Shown here in pieces: positions 36,101-46,803 of a stretch of 64,000 bases of DNA (the stretch's first letter is position 1; each line of letters begins with the position of its first letter). This DNA is from Owenia fusiformis. Its lineage: Eukaryota > Annelida > Polychaeta > Sabellida > Oweniidae. Below the pieces are notes generated by a model, which did not search any database, had not been told where the DNA came from, and saw only the letters and a program-made list of their open reading frames with translations. Both the position numbers and the translations under genes were made by a program. Location of the stretch: contig CAIIXF020000002.1 in the NCBI GenBank assembly GCA_903813345.2, forward strand, positions 24,692,455-24,756,454. The letters run 5' to 3'.

Positions 36101-39100
36101 CTAAAAGAAATAAACTAATTAACTATAGTTGAAAGCATTACTGACCATTTTAAAAATAATAATTTCGCAGATTTATACATCATGATTAAAATAAAATACA
36201 CAAAAACAAACAGTTATGATGTCATAATTAAGATGCAAATCACCCTATTTGCATACTTTATTAACTGTATGATTGCTTCATCTATTACCTTTCATTTGGT
36301 GCAAATTTCATCGAAATCTGAGCAATAATGACGAAGATATGGGTCAAACACCGAAAGGAGCCCCTAAAAGTGGGTGTGGCATATTCACTTTGTTACCATA
36401 GTAACGCTGCCGCGGATTCAGAATTGCCAACTTAATATGTTGTGAGTGCATTATCTATTACCTTCCATTTGGTATGAATTTCATCGAAATCTGAGCAATA
36501 ATGAAGGAGATAAGGGCCAAACACTGAAAAGAGCCCCTAAAAGTGGGCGTGGCTTATTCACTTGGTTACCATAGCAACGCCGTCGCGGATTCAGAATTGC
36601 CAACATCATTTTTCTTGGTAAGTATCACATATAGTTCATAAAAATATATGTCGCTTAGCTCGCCTCTAAAAAGGACACGGAATTACCTTTGCTCCCATAC
36701 TATCAATATGTTGTAATGTTTCTTCCAACGGCCCCGTTTATTATATTATTAAAACAATTGCTCAATTTGCAACAACGCTGTATTTATTTTTATATGTGAT
36801 ATACCTGATATATTGATAATATGTCTTCCATAACAAATGCTTATATCTTACCTCAGTCATTTCATTATCTCATGGTTAGACATAATCAATCTTATGATTT
36901 ACCACAAAGAATTACACCATTTCTTAATTTTTTTTACTTATCAAACATCACTTATTAAAAATATAAAAAATGGACAATAAAATTTTTGAATAAAACTATC
37001 AAATCAGTCATTGCTCAGCAAATACAAAGTATAAAGGAATAATAAACAGAACGTGTTCGCACAAAGTTGAAAATACGGATCGGCAAGTCAACAAGTCTGA
37101 CCGTTAAATAAACAAACATAACCTATGTCTCCAATTGTTCGTCTGCTGGTCAGAACTTGGTATCCGCTTCGGATAACCAATTTCTGAGAATACTGATGTC
37201 TTAAATAGATCAGACTTTTTGCATAAAGACGTCTTTAAATAAGAATATTTAATCTGCAACAATTAATATCGTAAACCCCAACACCTTGCTGGCGTCTGGT
37301 AAATCTAAAAACCTGTTTTTCTTAAAATATTACATTTTTATTAATAGATTTATAAAGTGTAGCTTTCTTTTAAACGAATTGTCCTTATCTAGCTTTATGG
37401 ATTATCACGCTTCTATTTAGCTAAACACATCGATACTTACTACTCGTTATCAGTCCAAAAACCAAGCATACACATGTAGCATATTCAAATAAATGTCAGA
37501 ATGTAGGCCTATCATATCACGCGCGTAGTTCTAAAGTTAACAACATATTAATGCAATAGAATAAGACACGATAATTAAAAAGATAAACCTCGGTATTCGG
37601 GCCTAAAAACCACGGATACGTGTATCAATACCTAGGCGTAAGCAGAAGTAACCTTCCAAATAAGTGTATCAATAATCAAGGATAGCGACAACTAAGCACC
37701 GAGTAAGATGGTAATAAGCAGTTTATTGCAAATTATTAAACACGATTTTGTCTTGTGTTAATTGAAAAGGATTGGATTTAAGCAGGAATTGCAAACGTCT
37801 TAGCAACTACCATTAAAATATCAGGTTACGTCTATACCTTAACAAGGTAATGAAAGTCATGATTTGTAGCATTGTTGAACAGTCAATCTTGGTTGGCTAA
37901 GCTAGTGAGCAACTTGTTTCAAATTGACTTATTCATTTATCATTTACAAGTTCTTAGAAGTTCAAATATGACTTTAGATTTGGGATTTGAACTTTCGTTT
38001 ACTTTCAAGGACGTTTAAAAGGTGGTGATAATTTTAAGTGAATGCCTTGTCTTCCACTAATTTATGTGCGACATGAAAACGCTGGTTAACTGGTACTCCT
38101 TTACTACCTTGAGTAACGACGTTCTCAATACTCTCGCCAGTTTCGTGAGCCATGAATCCAACAATGGAGAAGATCACAAGACCAGCGAATAGACTCGTAC
38201 CAGCATTCATGATTGGAATTAAAACAGAGTCTCTGTAACGAAAATTGACATTTTTGAGATGGCCAGTAATAATCAAAATATTTGGCTGTATCATTTTGTC
38301 AAGACCTCAGAACGATTTGCTTTTTTGAACGTATTTGTGTGGAATGGCGACTGATATAGGAGTATGTAATTCTATTGAATAATGTCTGCCAACTGGAATC
38401 AAACGAAATCACCTGTGACAGTTGTTGTTGAACGTGTTGTAGCTGGCCATCGTGCCAACAGCACCCCAACCTACACCGGAAGAATAGAAAATTTGCATAG
38501 CTGCTTCACCCCATACCTAAAACATGCTTTTAAGTTTTTGGCCACTCTTTTATGCTTAATTCATCGCACGCTTAATTAGTCGAGCTTTGTTATTTTAACA
38601 GAGTATTACTATTATGTACTAAATAATGAGAATTTGAAAGTAAACAGTGAACATGCAGTAGGTTAACCATAGTACACAGCCATTTTGGTGGTCACGACCA
38701 ATCTTAGGAATCTGTTAAAACAATAGAGAAGCAGACCGAGTGCAAACTAGATCAGTATACTTTAAATTGCAAAATGCTTCCATTCATTGTCAAGCTAGGA
38801 TTGATCATATGATATATACAATATGTAATATTTACCTTAAAGCTGCCAAGTTTTTCCCACTTGGGAATGAGGTAGTACTTCAGACCATCTGCTGCTCCAG
38901 GGAGTGTCACACCACGTATCAACAGGATTGTGAGTATTAGGTAAGGAAAGGTAGCCGTGAAGTATACCACTTTGCCTATATTGAAATATGACATTTGTTT
39001 AACTTTGGGAAATTGAATACATATGAATTGCGCACGTTTACTCCAACAGCAGTAATAGTTAGATTTAGTTTTACTATCATCTACTTATTTTTCCCTTTCT

Positions 39101-42100
39101 TGTCATAACGATACATGCTTGCATCGGTTCAAATTAACCCCCACTTCGCATAAAAAGAAAGTGTACAATTCACAATTCATGGCTAGACTGCATCTTCAAG
39201 TTCCATTTGATACGCAAATAATGATTTTGGATCAAAATTAAAAAAGTTATAGAATTTTGAAGAAAGTGGCGTTTTGGCACACTCTGTAATGGCATTTTCA
39301 TACCAGATGTCCTAATGCCTTTGATGATACACAGAAACACTACCATCCAGGCCGCCGCAAGGCAAGGCAACAACTTCCATTGGACAGAACCCATATCTTC
39401 AATACCTTCAGTTATATTGAGGACATAACGACTGTAATTTGAAAAAAAAAATATATCAAATATGTGCAATAAGTAAAAAAAAATATTGCAACTTTTTGAT
39501 GATAATGATTCCCTTGTTGTACTCTAATACTTTATCTTATCTTTATTTATTTATTTTATTTTTTTCATTCTAACATGTACAATAGTTAAAACAGGTCGTT
39601 TATTAGCCTAGCTACAAGTCTCTGTGACCCCCTCCCATCTACTTGACTAAACACTTTCTCACACACTTGTTGTAGTTGGGGCCACAAGGGCTTGTAGCTA
39701 GACCAGTCGCTTATTTTTCACATCATCTCCATACATTCAGAAGATATCTCCAACAGTCATACGATCCAGGTACATACTTTATGCTATGTACGTGAATGCT
39801 AAATATACATTCCCCCTCTCTCGGTAGACAATCTACCCTCCCCTTGCCTTCCACTTGTTTACTATGAATTTTAGTAGATTTAAAATCTGTAATTGTAGAT
39901 AACAGTGCAAATAAGATTTAAGCTTAAGGTGTGGTTCGACTGCCGGAAAAGAATTAAAGGGAAAGTCATTTGAAAATACCTCCAATATTCCTCACTTGGA
40001 GACACTCGTCTTAGAGTAGTGTTCACTAAAGTGCTTCCATTTTCAGCTACATCTACTGAGACATTTATATTCCCTATTTTGTACGCTGTGAAATTTTTGA
40101 GTAGATAGTCAACTGTACCATTTGATGTAGTGTTGGCCTAGCAAATATAAACAATTCAATAACATGCAAAATGTCACCACCATACATGTGTTACAGATGC
40201 CAAACGCAGAACGCCAACCACCGAATACCAACCGTCGACCGTCGCAACAAAACAAAAATAGCATAATGGCCTCAATGGAAGATATTAAGTGACAACTATT
40301 ATGAAAAGAAAGAAGATATTGTTAATTTAGAGTTTTTGACCTAGATACATATCTTTAAAATGACCACATGTTGAATTGTGTAGGATAATCCTTTATTTTG
40401 AAGAAATATATATGGAATTATTACACCAAAAGTAGTGCGAAAATGGCCTTTTCACGTGTTGGCATAGTGAAAATGAGTGCTTTTTTGTTGGTTTACTTTG
40501 ACCAATCATAGAAAAAAATCGAAGTGGTAATTAAACCAATTTTTGACATTTTATGTTGTCTAGAAGTGTCCTCGATGATTCCAAAGTTTAAAAAAAATTG
40601 TTTGACAAGAAATATTTTATACATTAGTGCCATTATGTTGGGTTTGGGTGCTTTTTTTGCTCTCATTTTTTACCCCATTTCCACGGTTGCCATGGTAACT
40701 AATAGGCTTTGGTAACCATGCCAACTTGATTTTTGAAGGATATCCACCTGAAAGTACTGTAGTTGGGCTTGGCTTGATATGCTGGCAGTGAGGTTGATTG
40801 TGGCAAGTAGTAAAACGGCAAAACAATGGGGAAGTCATACGATATGAATAAAAGTTAATCAAAATGAACAATATATTATTCACCTGTCCTATTAAGCTAC
40901 ATTGGGGCGTGTTCCATGAATTACCACACGTACTCCATGGAAGAGTCCAAGTAAATGAAGCGAAGATGAAGTAGATTGTCCAGGCTACGATTACGTTGTA
41001 GTAAATATTTACCACAAACGCAAGAAGGGTCATACTGTATCCTAAACCTAGAAAAAGAAATATCATATACTGCATTCATCTAGTTTTGAAAGTAAAAATA
41101 CTGTGTTTTACCATTATCAATTTAATTTCTGATGTCAACGGAATCCAAGGTTTGAATAAAATTACATTTCTAAAGGTATAGTTATAAAAACAGTAAAAAA
41201 ATTATCTATCGTACAATTTATTTATGTTAAATATGCATGACATGTATGACCTTCTGCTTAACTATAGTAAACGTTGAATAATCCATCATTCCCATACCTT
41301 TGAATAATGGGCTCAGCTTCCATGTTGCTATTGGACTAAGACTTCCAAATTGCCCAATCGCCACTTCCAAAAAGAATAACGGCATGGCACAGAGGGCAAC
41401 GAACAGCAAATATGGAATCAAGAATGCTCCTGGAAATTGGAATTAAATTAAATAAATGCAGATGTGTGGCTAATGGATATTGGCAATCTCTGCCCATGCC
41501 TGTTGCTCTGAACATCAAATGGACCCAGTTATTGAGAATGACTGACCGAGTCGTATGCTTGCCAGTTGGCGTGTGATTTTTATAACTGAGTGAGCTCATT
41601 TACAAGGCTTGAATAGACTAAATTGTCAAAAAAGCAAAACATCTAGAATAATGTCCATGATGTGACACTTGCGAAACCTCAGCTTTATTGGTCTTTACGA
41701 ATGAAATCCATCAATACATCCATTCATTTATTTGTATTTAAGGTTAAAAAGTTAACCGGGTATTTGACTTCTCTATTTCACTACCGTTACGTTTGACTAA
41801 GAGTTGGAATCAAAAATAGGTATATACATTAGTAAACGAAGACATGACATCAGTGTGGTTTATGTTATAGAAGTCACAGTAATAGACTGCGACTCGCTTA
41901 AAATAACGCGTAGTCCAGCACTAAAATGGAGTAACGCTGGTCAGACTCTCCTCATATATCCAGAAAATAACCAATTTAGCCTAAGATAGTATTCATTTGG
42001 TGATGAAGAGATCACTGTGCATTCATGGATATTATGTTGAACGGAAATTGACTATTTGGCAGAATTTTGATTTCCACAAGTTAAACTGTTTATTGCATGT

Positions 42101-43130
42101 GATTTGACTTTGTATAATTTTTAGTTTTAATTGAATATAGAGCTATCCCTTTGGCACCGAGTGGACACTACCTTTAACATTTACAATATCAGGATCAGTT
42201 TTCTCAATAAATCACCCATAACCCAAGGATATGTTTTACTTAAAGTGCATTATAATTATTTTATCTGTACAATTATATTGCAATTCTTAAATTTGCCCTC
42301 GAGATGTGCTCTCTAAAATGATATAATAAACTGAATAAAACAAGCCAGTCTGATTGCATTAGCATATCAAAATTATTATAACTCACCACCGCCATTTCTG
42401 TAGCAAAGGTACGGAAATCGCCATATGTTTCCTAGTCCAACAGCAAATGTTAGGCAAGACAGCAAAAACTCCAGTTTTCCTATAGTAAGTACTAGTACTT
42501 AATTATAATATAAAATGATACTACAGTCAAATTCACTGTATATCTAGATCTGTCTTTGCCATTGGAACACTGTGTAAAACTATAAAATTATGGAAATACA
42601 TTCACATTAAGACACCTAACTATTGTGCATTGCAGGATTAATATACCAGAGACCTCTATATATAAAAATTAAACATGTATTAGCCAGACACACAATCAAA
42701 AACAATCAAAATGTTTGTTTCATATGTAATAATCACTGGTTAGTATCTTTTTCTTTTCCATTCCTGAAGGATTTTAATTCTGGTATAAAAAAAATATTAA
42801 ACAAGGGCAGATGAGCGCGCTCCAATGGTTTACCGTCAGTGTTGCCAGAGAGTAAATGTTCTCCAACGGAAAATCATCCATTTTGTAACGTCTTTATAAC
42901 CAAGAGCGGACCAGTGTTGTTTAGATTTACGAATTGTGTCCTTTAAAATGAAAATCTTTACGTCTACCCCTTGTTATGGTGGCAGGCAAATCGTTGCAGA
43001 AAAATTATAAAAATATTTTATTGGCCTTACCTGACCAGTTCCCTCGTGCAACAGCACCATCCTGGGATTCGTTGGAGTCGTCATAATTGGCAATTTTTTC
43101 ACTTTTACCGGAAACATTTCGAATTTCCAT
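20949..43130 (-). CDS. SLC6 sodium/chloride-dependent amino-acid transporter, glycine/proline-transporter-like, 15 exons
   Basis: Spliced model of 635 residues, in phase from ATG to TGA, encoding a 12-helix plasma-membrane symporter. TM1 reads [13 protein letters not shown]; Gly48 sits where monoamine carriers have Asp, pointing to an amino-acid substrate. TM3 carries NIYYNV, TM6 [13 protein letters not shown] then SYNTFNNN. Loop 2 has Cys149/Cys158 and seven N-glycosylation sequons (165, 169, 178, 188, 196, 202, 221). C-terminal wording ([29 protein letters not shown]) resembles glycine and proline transporters (SLC6A5/A9/A7 group). The TM8 sodium-site Asp is Gly417 (GIGSQF). An in-frame stop at 43157-43155 fixes the start. 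The exact substrate cannot be told. Confidence 0.95.
21343..21513 (-). CDS. SLC6 exon 14 (TM12)
   Basis: Encodes [40 protein letters not shown] and [17 protein letters not shown]; donor GTAAGT. Confidence 0.93.
21521..21650. repeat. AT-rich microsatellite in intron 13
   Basis: Degenerate (TA/AATAT)n stretch between exons 13 and 14. Open frames here are translations of the repeat. Confidence 0.8.
21843..21943 (-). CDS. SLC6 exon 13 (TM11)
   Basis: Encodes [20 protein letters not shown] and [13 protein letters not shown]. RDIxxMIGFKP is close to the proline and glycine transporters. Donor GTAAGT. Confidence 0.93.
22418..22517 (-). CDS. SLC6 exon 12 (TM10)
   Basis: Encodes [20 protein letters not shown] and [13 protein letters not shown]. 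Acceptor gttttaag, donor ATATG|GTAAAA, phase 1. Confidence 0.93.
22845..22970 (-). CDS. SLC6 exon 11 (TM9)
   Basis: Encodes [17 protein letters not shown] and [20 protein letters not shown]; 42 codons, phase 0 at both ends. Confidence 0.93.
23038..23800. repeat. 50-bp minisatellite, about 15 units, in SLC6 intron 10
   Basis: Unit: gatactgacgatgatattaa, then tgacgagtgtgatattgtag, then agaaccatgt. Two sub-types alternate (taaagagtgt and tgacgagtgt), and one unit is a few bases longer. Units abut with no spacers, so this is not a CRISPR array. Confidence 0.92.
24010..24122 (-). CDS. SLC6 exon 10 (loop 4 and TM8)
   Basis: Encodes [20 protein letters not shown] and [28 protein letters not shown] is a family signature. 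Gly417 replaces the Asp of GLDS/GLDT. Confidence 0.95.
25668..25890. mobile_element. Short dispersed element, 'gagctagaagcttc' family, copy 1
   Basis: Begins with a G-run (cagtcggggggggggg), includes 'aaattgagctagaagcttca' and ends 'ccccccctggctaagcctatg'. Copies at 29.93, 31.61 (split) and 34.16 kb (inverse). Ends GGGGC-TAGCCA / TGGCTA-GCC suggest a MITE. Confidence 0.6.
25910..26180. repeat. Degenerate CAAGCAAG / AACCAAGC microsatellite
   Basis: About 270 bp built of varied 4-bp steps (aagc, aacc, aact). Confidence 0.75.
28949..29320. mobile_element. TTAA-flanked MITE, copy 1
   Basis: Bounded by TTAA on both sides, with imperfect ends TTAAAGAGGCAATAA and, inverted, TTAAAGGTGCTACAA. The interior matches 50968-51306 across nearly its full length ('ctatcaatttcagcattaag', 'ttgatgaaatatc'). 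No coding capacity. TTAA duplication fits piggyBac-like or Kolobok-like superfamilies. Confidence 0.75.
29930..30165. mobile_element. Short dispersed element, 'gagctagaagcttc' family, copy 2
   Basis: Runs from 'caggggcatagccaac' to 'ctggctacggctatgcc', ends that are roughly inverted. It includes a G-run and 'ttgagctagaagcttc'. Confidence 0.6.
31612..31665. mobile_element. Left part of a split 'gagctagaagcttc' element, copy 3
   Basis: Contains 'gatgcaacttccttcaaaat' and 'tgagctagaagcttcaagtc'. It breaks off at TTAA and continues at 33659 (ttaaagctcttcttcaatc), so the intervening 2 kb was inserted into it. Confidence 0.65.
31666..33654. mobile_element. TTAA-flanked piggyBac-like non-autonomous element carrying a minisatellite
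   Basis: Flanked by TTAA at 31662-31665 and 33655-33658, with ends CCCAATAATGAC and, inverted, CCCATTAGTGTC (9 of 12 identical). TTAA targets and CCC...GGG ends are typical of piggyBac-type elements. The word 'gggacatagacac' occurs near both ends. It has no transposase: the interior is almost entirely the GC-rich array of the next entry. Confidence 0.65.
31945..33440. repeat. GC-rich degenerate minisatellite (AAAAGCATCCTAGTGGCCCC)
   Basis: About 1.5 kb of variable units of roughly 25-40 bp built on 'caaaagcatcctagtggccc' and 'ccagtggcccc'. GC-rich inside an AT-rich intron. A longer segment (about 32.45-32.70 kb) recurs near 32.86-33.1 kb, showing higher-order duplication. Open frames here are artefacts. 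Confidence 0.85.
34160..34375. mobile_element. Short dispersed element, 'gagctagaagcttc' family, copy 4 (inverse)
   Basis: Reverse orientation: 'ggcatagccagggggtgtaa' to 'gagagcttgctacgcccctg', with a C-run. It is the palindromic partner of the split copy at 31.61 kb. Confidence 0.6.
34460..35940. mobile_element. 1.48-kb element with 13-bp perfect terminal inverted repeats
   Basis: Ends CCCAATTGAAAAA and TTTTTCAATTGGG. It interrupts the right palindrome arm exactly: the uninterrupted left arm continues across the point without it. The interior is AT-rich with repeated words (ttgataattagttgaaagtt, occurring twice) and no coding capacity. Superfamily not assigned; no clear target duplication. 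Confidence 0.65.
38108..38232 (-). CDS. SLC6 exon 9 (TM7)
   Basis: Encodes [32 protein letters not shown] and ESIENVVTQ. It is followed by an intron of about 14 kb. Confidence 0.95.
38413..38516 (-). CDS. SLC6 exon 8 (TM6)
   Basis: Encodes [20 protein letters not shown] and [14 protein letters not shown], the unwound TM6 and the SYN motif that helps bind chloride. Confidence 0.95.
38836..38975 (-). CDS. SLC6 exon 7 (TM5)
   Basis: Encodes [35 protein letters not shown] and [22 protein letters not shown] is near invariant in the family. Confidence 0.95.
39304..39431 (-). CDS. SLC6 exon 6 (TM4)
   Basis: Encodes [16 protein letters not shown], then [20 protein letters not shown] and GIRTSG. 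The acceptor follows a run of T ending in attacag. Confidence 0.93.
39980..40137 (-). CDS. SLC6 exon 5 (large extracellular loop 2)
   Basis: Encodes [13 protein letters not shown] to [10 protein letters not shown] with six N-glycosylation sequons in 52 residues. SPSEEYW is the family's pre-TM4 signature. Donor GTATTT. Confidence 0.9.
40686..40699. promoter_or_regulatory. Consensus X-box GTTGCCATGGTAAC in SLC6 intron 4
   Basis: Exact match to the RFX X-box consensus, close to a second partial motif at about 40712. It lies in the intron between exons 4 and 5. Regulation of the transporter by an RFX factor would be inference. Confidence 0.35.
40884..41047 (-). CDS. SLC6 exon 4 (TM3 and start of loop 2)
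   Basis: Encodes [18 protein letters not shown] through [19 protein letters not shown] to LIGQ, with both loop-2 cysteines. Acceptor tttctag, donor GTGAAT, ends in phase 0. Confidence 0.93.
41298..41429 (-). CDS. SLC6 exon 3 (TM2 and loop)
   Basis: Encodes [22 protein letters not shown] and [16 protein letters not shown]. The family's Tyr in GQY is Phe here (GQF), as in glycine transporters. Donor CAAAG|GTATGG. Confidence 0.93.
42387..42479 (-). CDS. SLC6 exon 2 (TM1)
   Basis: Encodes [19 protein letters not shown] and [11 protein letters not shown], the unwound TM1 with sodium and substrate ligands. Acceptor ctatag, donor GTGAGT. Confidence 0.93.
43031..43130 (-). CDS. SLC6 exon 1 (residues 1-34)
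   Basis: Cytoplasmic N-terminus [10 protein letters not shown] to GAVARGNWS; acidic, with a short Ser/Lys cluster. Donor TGGTCAG|GTAAGG, phase 1. Confidence 0.9.
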
Positions 43131-43157
43131 TTTCGAAGTTTTTATGTTTTGATCTTA

Positions 43158-45410
43158 CAGCGTTTAATATTGCTGAATGACTTGGAAGAAGTTTAAAATG
43201 CGTGTCTTATATGTATGCTTACTCAACCAGTAATACTACATTTTCAATATTCATTTATGCGATACACAAAAACAAAATACACAAATGCACAATACATTTA
43301 AGGATGAGTATAGTAGCACAGGGGCGGATCTGAAAACTAGCATTTAGGACCCTTAAAACAAATCAAATCAAGCCCAATTTTCATGATACTTTGGCTTAAA
43401 ATGAAAAATAAGGCTAAATTAAAAAGGTTCATTAATGTCCAAAAGGGGCCGCTAATTTGGTTCCTAAAGATTTGGATAAAAAAATATAGTATGGATAATA
43501 TTGATAGGTTGACAACACTTTTTTCGACCCAAATTGCATGGTTCAAATGGGAAGAGTAATCCCTTACTTTTTAATCCTTACTTATTCCCATTTGGTACAT
43601 CCAGATCAATTCATAAACCTGCTTAAAATCAGTACATATTAATGAAAATTATTTTAACAGCCCAGAATAAAAATTGACGAAAAACACAATTTGCTTTTTA
43701 CAGCCCAGAAAAATGTCAAAATCCGGAAAAATGACGGTGAACGTTCAATGCTCGAATTCTGCCACTTTTGCAAGATATCTCTCGTTCTTAAACCGATTAT
43801 TTTCCTAGTTTTTCCAGTGATTCTTTTTCTAACATACTTCTCTCGGTTTTGGTCGAGTGAAAATGTGATGGTAGTATCAAGTATCTCCTATTTTGTCGGT
43901 AGTACAAACGTTACTCTATTAGGGATCTTGAAGCTAGGCCTAATCGAAATCTGAAAATGAGCTTTCCTGGAAAAGTGAAAGTGAGCTTTCAGGGTTCAAG
44001 TCATACGGGTTTGGAAAAAACAATCTATTTTAAATTTCATTTCCGAACTTTATCTGCGTGTACAGTATATTGACAACTGTGCATGGCTGTATTTTCATAT
44101 ATTATCCTACAGTGCACAAATATCTCAATGCAGTTACATCTTTTATAAAGTATGTCTGCACCACTGAATATTCTTATTACTATAGATTGTGTTTGAAACC
44201 GTTTAGTTTGTCTATAAATCACTCTACTATACCTTGCATTTGGTGTTCATGAGCAACCCATTTGACTTATTAGTAATGATTATGTTATTTGTTTTTATAT
44301 GTCTGTTCCTTCATGAATGGTTTATCGGATGACTGTTAGGTGGTAAAAAGGTACTTTCAAAAATATACTAAACAATACAATTGTTTTGTGTAAAAGGTGT
44401 GGTTTCAAATGTGTACGAAATGAAAAGTTGGTTTCCAGTGGCAATACAGTGATTTATTTGACCAAAATTAAATACTTCTAAAGAATGTATACATACACAT
44501 ACTATACTTAGTTCTCTCTACTCGGTTATTCTCATAATTATAATATTATACCCATTGAAGCTTTTGATATAAATGATGAGGTTGTTTAGGCAATTTGTTC
44601 AGAGAAAATGTCAAAAATGGTCAAGTATGTTTATGATTGCATTTTTAGTAGAAGGCATACTTTGACCCTAAGAGAGAGACATGCTTTAGTTGCATTGCTT
44701 AATGTTTCTAGCTGCACTACCACCAGAAGGCCTTCCAAATGACATAATTCCAGCGATGATGTTTTTTATTTGCGCCTCCTCCGTATTCCTTGTTAAATTG
44801 TCGCCACAGATAGGGCTAAATAACAACAACTGCCGGCAAGGACGGGATGTCCTTGGATTATTTGAAATACACCCATATGAGTTTTTCGAAACTTTGGATG
44901 AAACAGTTAATTATAATACATTTCATGAGATGGCAGGGAATTTTTTGCCTCGAACTTTTGACATAGCTTGCCACCTTACAATAGACTTCTCAACACATTG
45001 ATCTGGCTGAGATCTTGCCCTTGCTACCCGCATCAAATGCTCGCTGGCCATCTCTTGAAAAATGGAACAATATGAGGAATATTTGGAACGATCTCCCATT
45101 TGCCCTTGGCTAAATTGATTCATTAACACCCTATGAAATTAATAGGCCAGAAAATGAACCCAAACACTTTTTACACTGAGAATAGCTTCGAAACTATTGA
45201 TTTATCAATTATACCTAGAATTAAGTTTTAATGCTACTGAACTTATGATACGACCCCTGAAATCTGACTTTCACTTTCAGATTCCAAATAGCTTCAACAT
45301 CCCTATTGCAGACGTTGCAGTTTCTATGAACGGTAGGAATGAAACAAGATTGAAGGTTAGCAATTTCAACTAATCTAAGTCAAATAGGTTAGAATTTAGA
45401 TATCATTTAA
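43158..45410. other. Upstream flank of the SLC6 gene
   Basis: Probably contains the promoter and 5' leader. No TATA box or initiator stands out. The open frames at 43691-43954 and 44690-45001 show no recognisable domain. Confidence 0.5.
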
Positions 45411-45625
45411 CGTGGCTTATAACCCTATTTATTTTTTCGTGAAGCCACTCAGTAAAATTACGATTTCTCTGCACACTGATGTCCAATGAAGATCATTCGA
45501 GTATCTATGTGTTCCTAACACGTTTGGGCATCCCGGAATGACAACATCTACACAAAGTTTACACGCTATATTGACGTAATTTATGACTGAAATCGAGAAG
45601 ACAAAATTTGAGTTACACAAACAAA
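45411..45625. repeat. Left terminal inverted repeat of the TTAA element
   Basis: Starts CGTGGCTTATAACCCTATTT; pairs with 53670-53877 read in reverse. Confidence 0.8.
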
Positions 45626-46803
45626 ATTGCTTGTGATTCTCAATAAGAATGCAAGATAGGTGACCCAGGGCTCAATCTCAGCATTCTCATTACCAACATC
45701 ACTTTTTGTTGTATATATAAATAGTATATATGACCCTCTACCTAGCACGTTTGTAATATATGATTTCTCAGTTACACATATTTTATTATATGTACTAGAA
45801 TAGGGCTATTCATCAGTTACGTGACTGTCGCCATATCAAAAATCAGGATTGTATGGTGCCATTAGAGAATTTTTCATGCATAACATCCCATATAAAGTGG
45901 TGTATTATACACAAGACGATCCCAGCTTCTGGTTAAATGACAGAAACTATCATTTTGACATTTTTACCATGTTGAAACTGTTCCTTGACCAATGTCGCCA
46001 GACTTTTTTTTATATCAACCCCCCTGTGCTATAAATCATATAAAAACTGGTGAAAAATTAATGTTTCATATGTGCCATATACGTATCTGGATTCCAATTT
46101 GAATACTTAATATAAAGTCGTAAAAGTTGATATTTGAAACGTTGAGATTTTGGGGCCAGAAAATTATAATTCCCGTTTTTCATGAAGTTATAGATAAGAA
46201 AATCATTTACGTGGTCATAGTTTTCACAGGCAATACGTGTCTGAGCAAATTAATGTTATATCACCTTATTGTGTGGTAGGAGTGATCCTTGTTGATCAGT
46301 ATTTTTAACTAAATTGACATTGTTTGAATATAATACAGCCAGCAAAGGGGTATTTGCATCATTTACGACACCATCATTTACGATACCTAGTAGTACGAAA
46401 ATAACGGTTACCATACTCCTAGCTCTGAATAAAGTTTATAAAGCGGGAAATTTGAGTATTCATATTTATTTGAATCTGAATAAAGAAACACTACCACCTT
46501 TGTAGAGTAAATCCACACAATTTAAGGTATATATGACACCTAATATAGTATCTCTCTTGTAAAACGAAGATGTAGTGTTAATTTGATGTTATCTATGGCA
46601 TAAGGACAGTCAGTATAAATGTGAAAATGAATATAAAAACACTTTTCTATCATTCAATTTGAATTGAAGCTATAGTCTTGCGTTTTCTATGTCATAAATT
46701 ACGTTACTATAGGTAACGTAATTGATAAATTCTATTGCACACATTTTCTGTCGTCAAATCTTTACAGGTATGTTCATTTATCAACTTGTATACTTTTCGT
46801 AGA

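Larger units (their letters stand above)
30745..36705. repeat. 6-kb palindrome in SLC6 intron 9
   Basis: Left arm (30.75-31.6 and about 33.70-33.76 kb) and right arm (34.14-34.46 and 35.94-36.70 kb) are inverted copies meeting near 33.9 kb. Shared blocks are 'tttttagaggcgagctaagc', 'gatacttaccaagaaaaatg', 'gccacgcccacttttagggg' and 'taactatagaaaattattta'. A 180-bp unit is tandemly doubled in each arm. Each arm is interrupted by a different insertion (31666-33654, 34460-35940). Even the 'gagctagaagcttc' element is present in inverse in both arms. Seven X-box-like motifs lie in the arms. Confidence 0.8.
24123..38107 (-). other. SLC6 intron 9, about 14 kb, repeat-filled
   Basis: The donor follows exon 9 (CAAG|GTAGTAA) and the acceptor precedes exon 10 (tgtgtaag|GTCC). 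No other gene is recognised inside. It holds the elements listed separately plus diverged duplicated segments (about 24.66-25.89, 28.2-28.9 and 29.5-30.16 kb). Confidence 0.75.

Noticed and set aside
28000-37500. A second SLC6 gene or extra exons in intron 9
   Set aside because: No SLC6 helix motif was found there; exons 9 and 10 join in phase without extra sequence.
43691-45129. Frames of 68-103 codons upstream of the transporter
   Set aside because: No recognisable domain, no splice or signal-peptide support.
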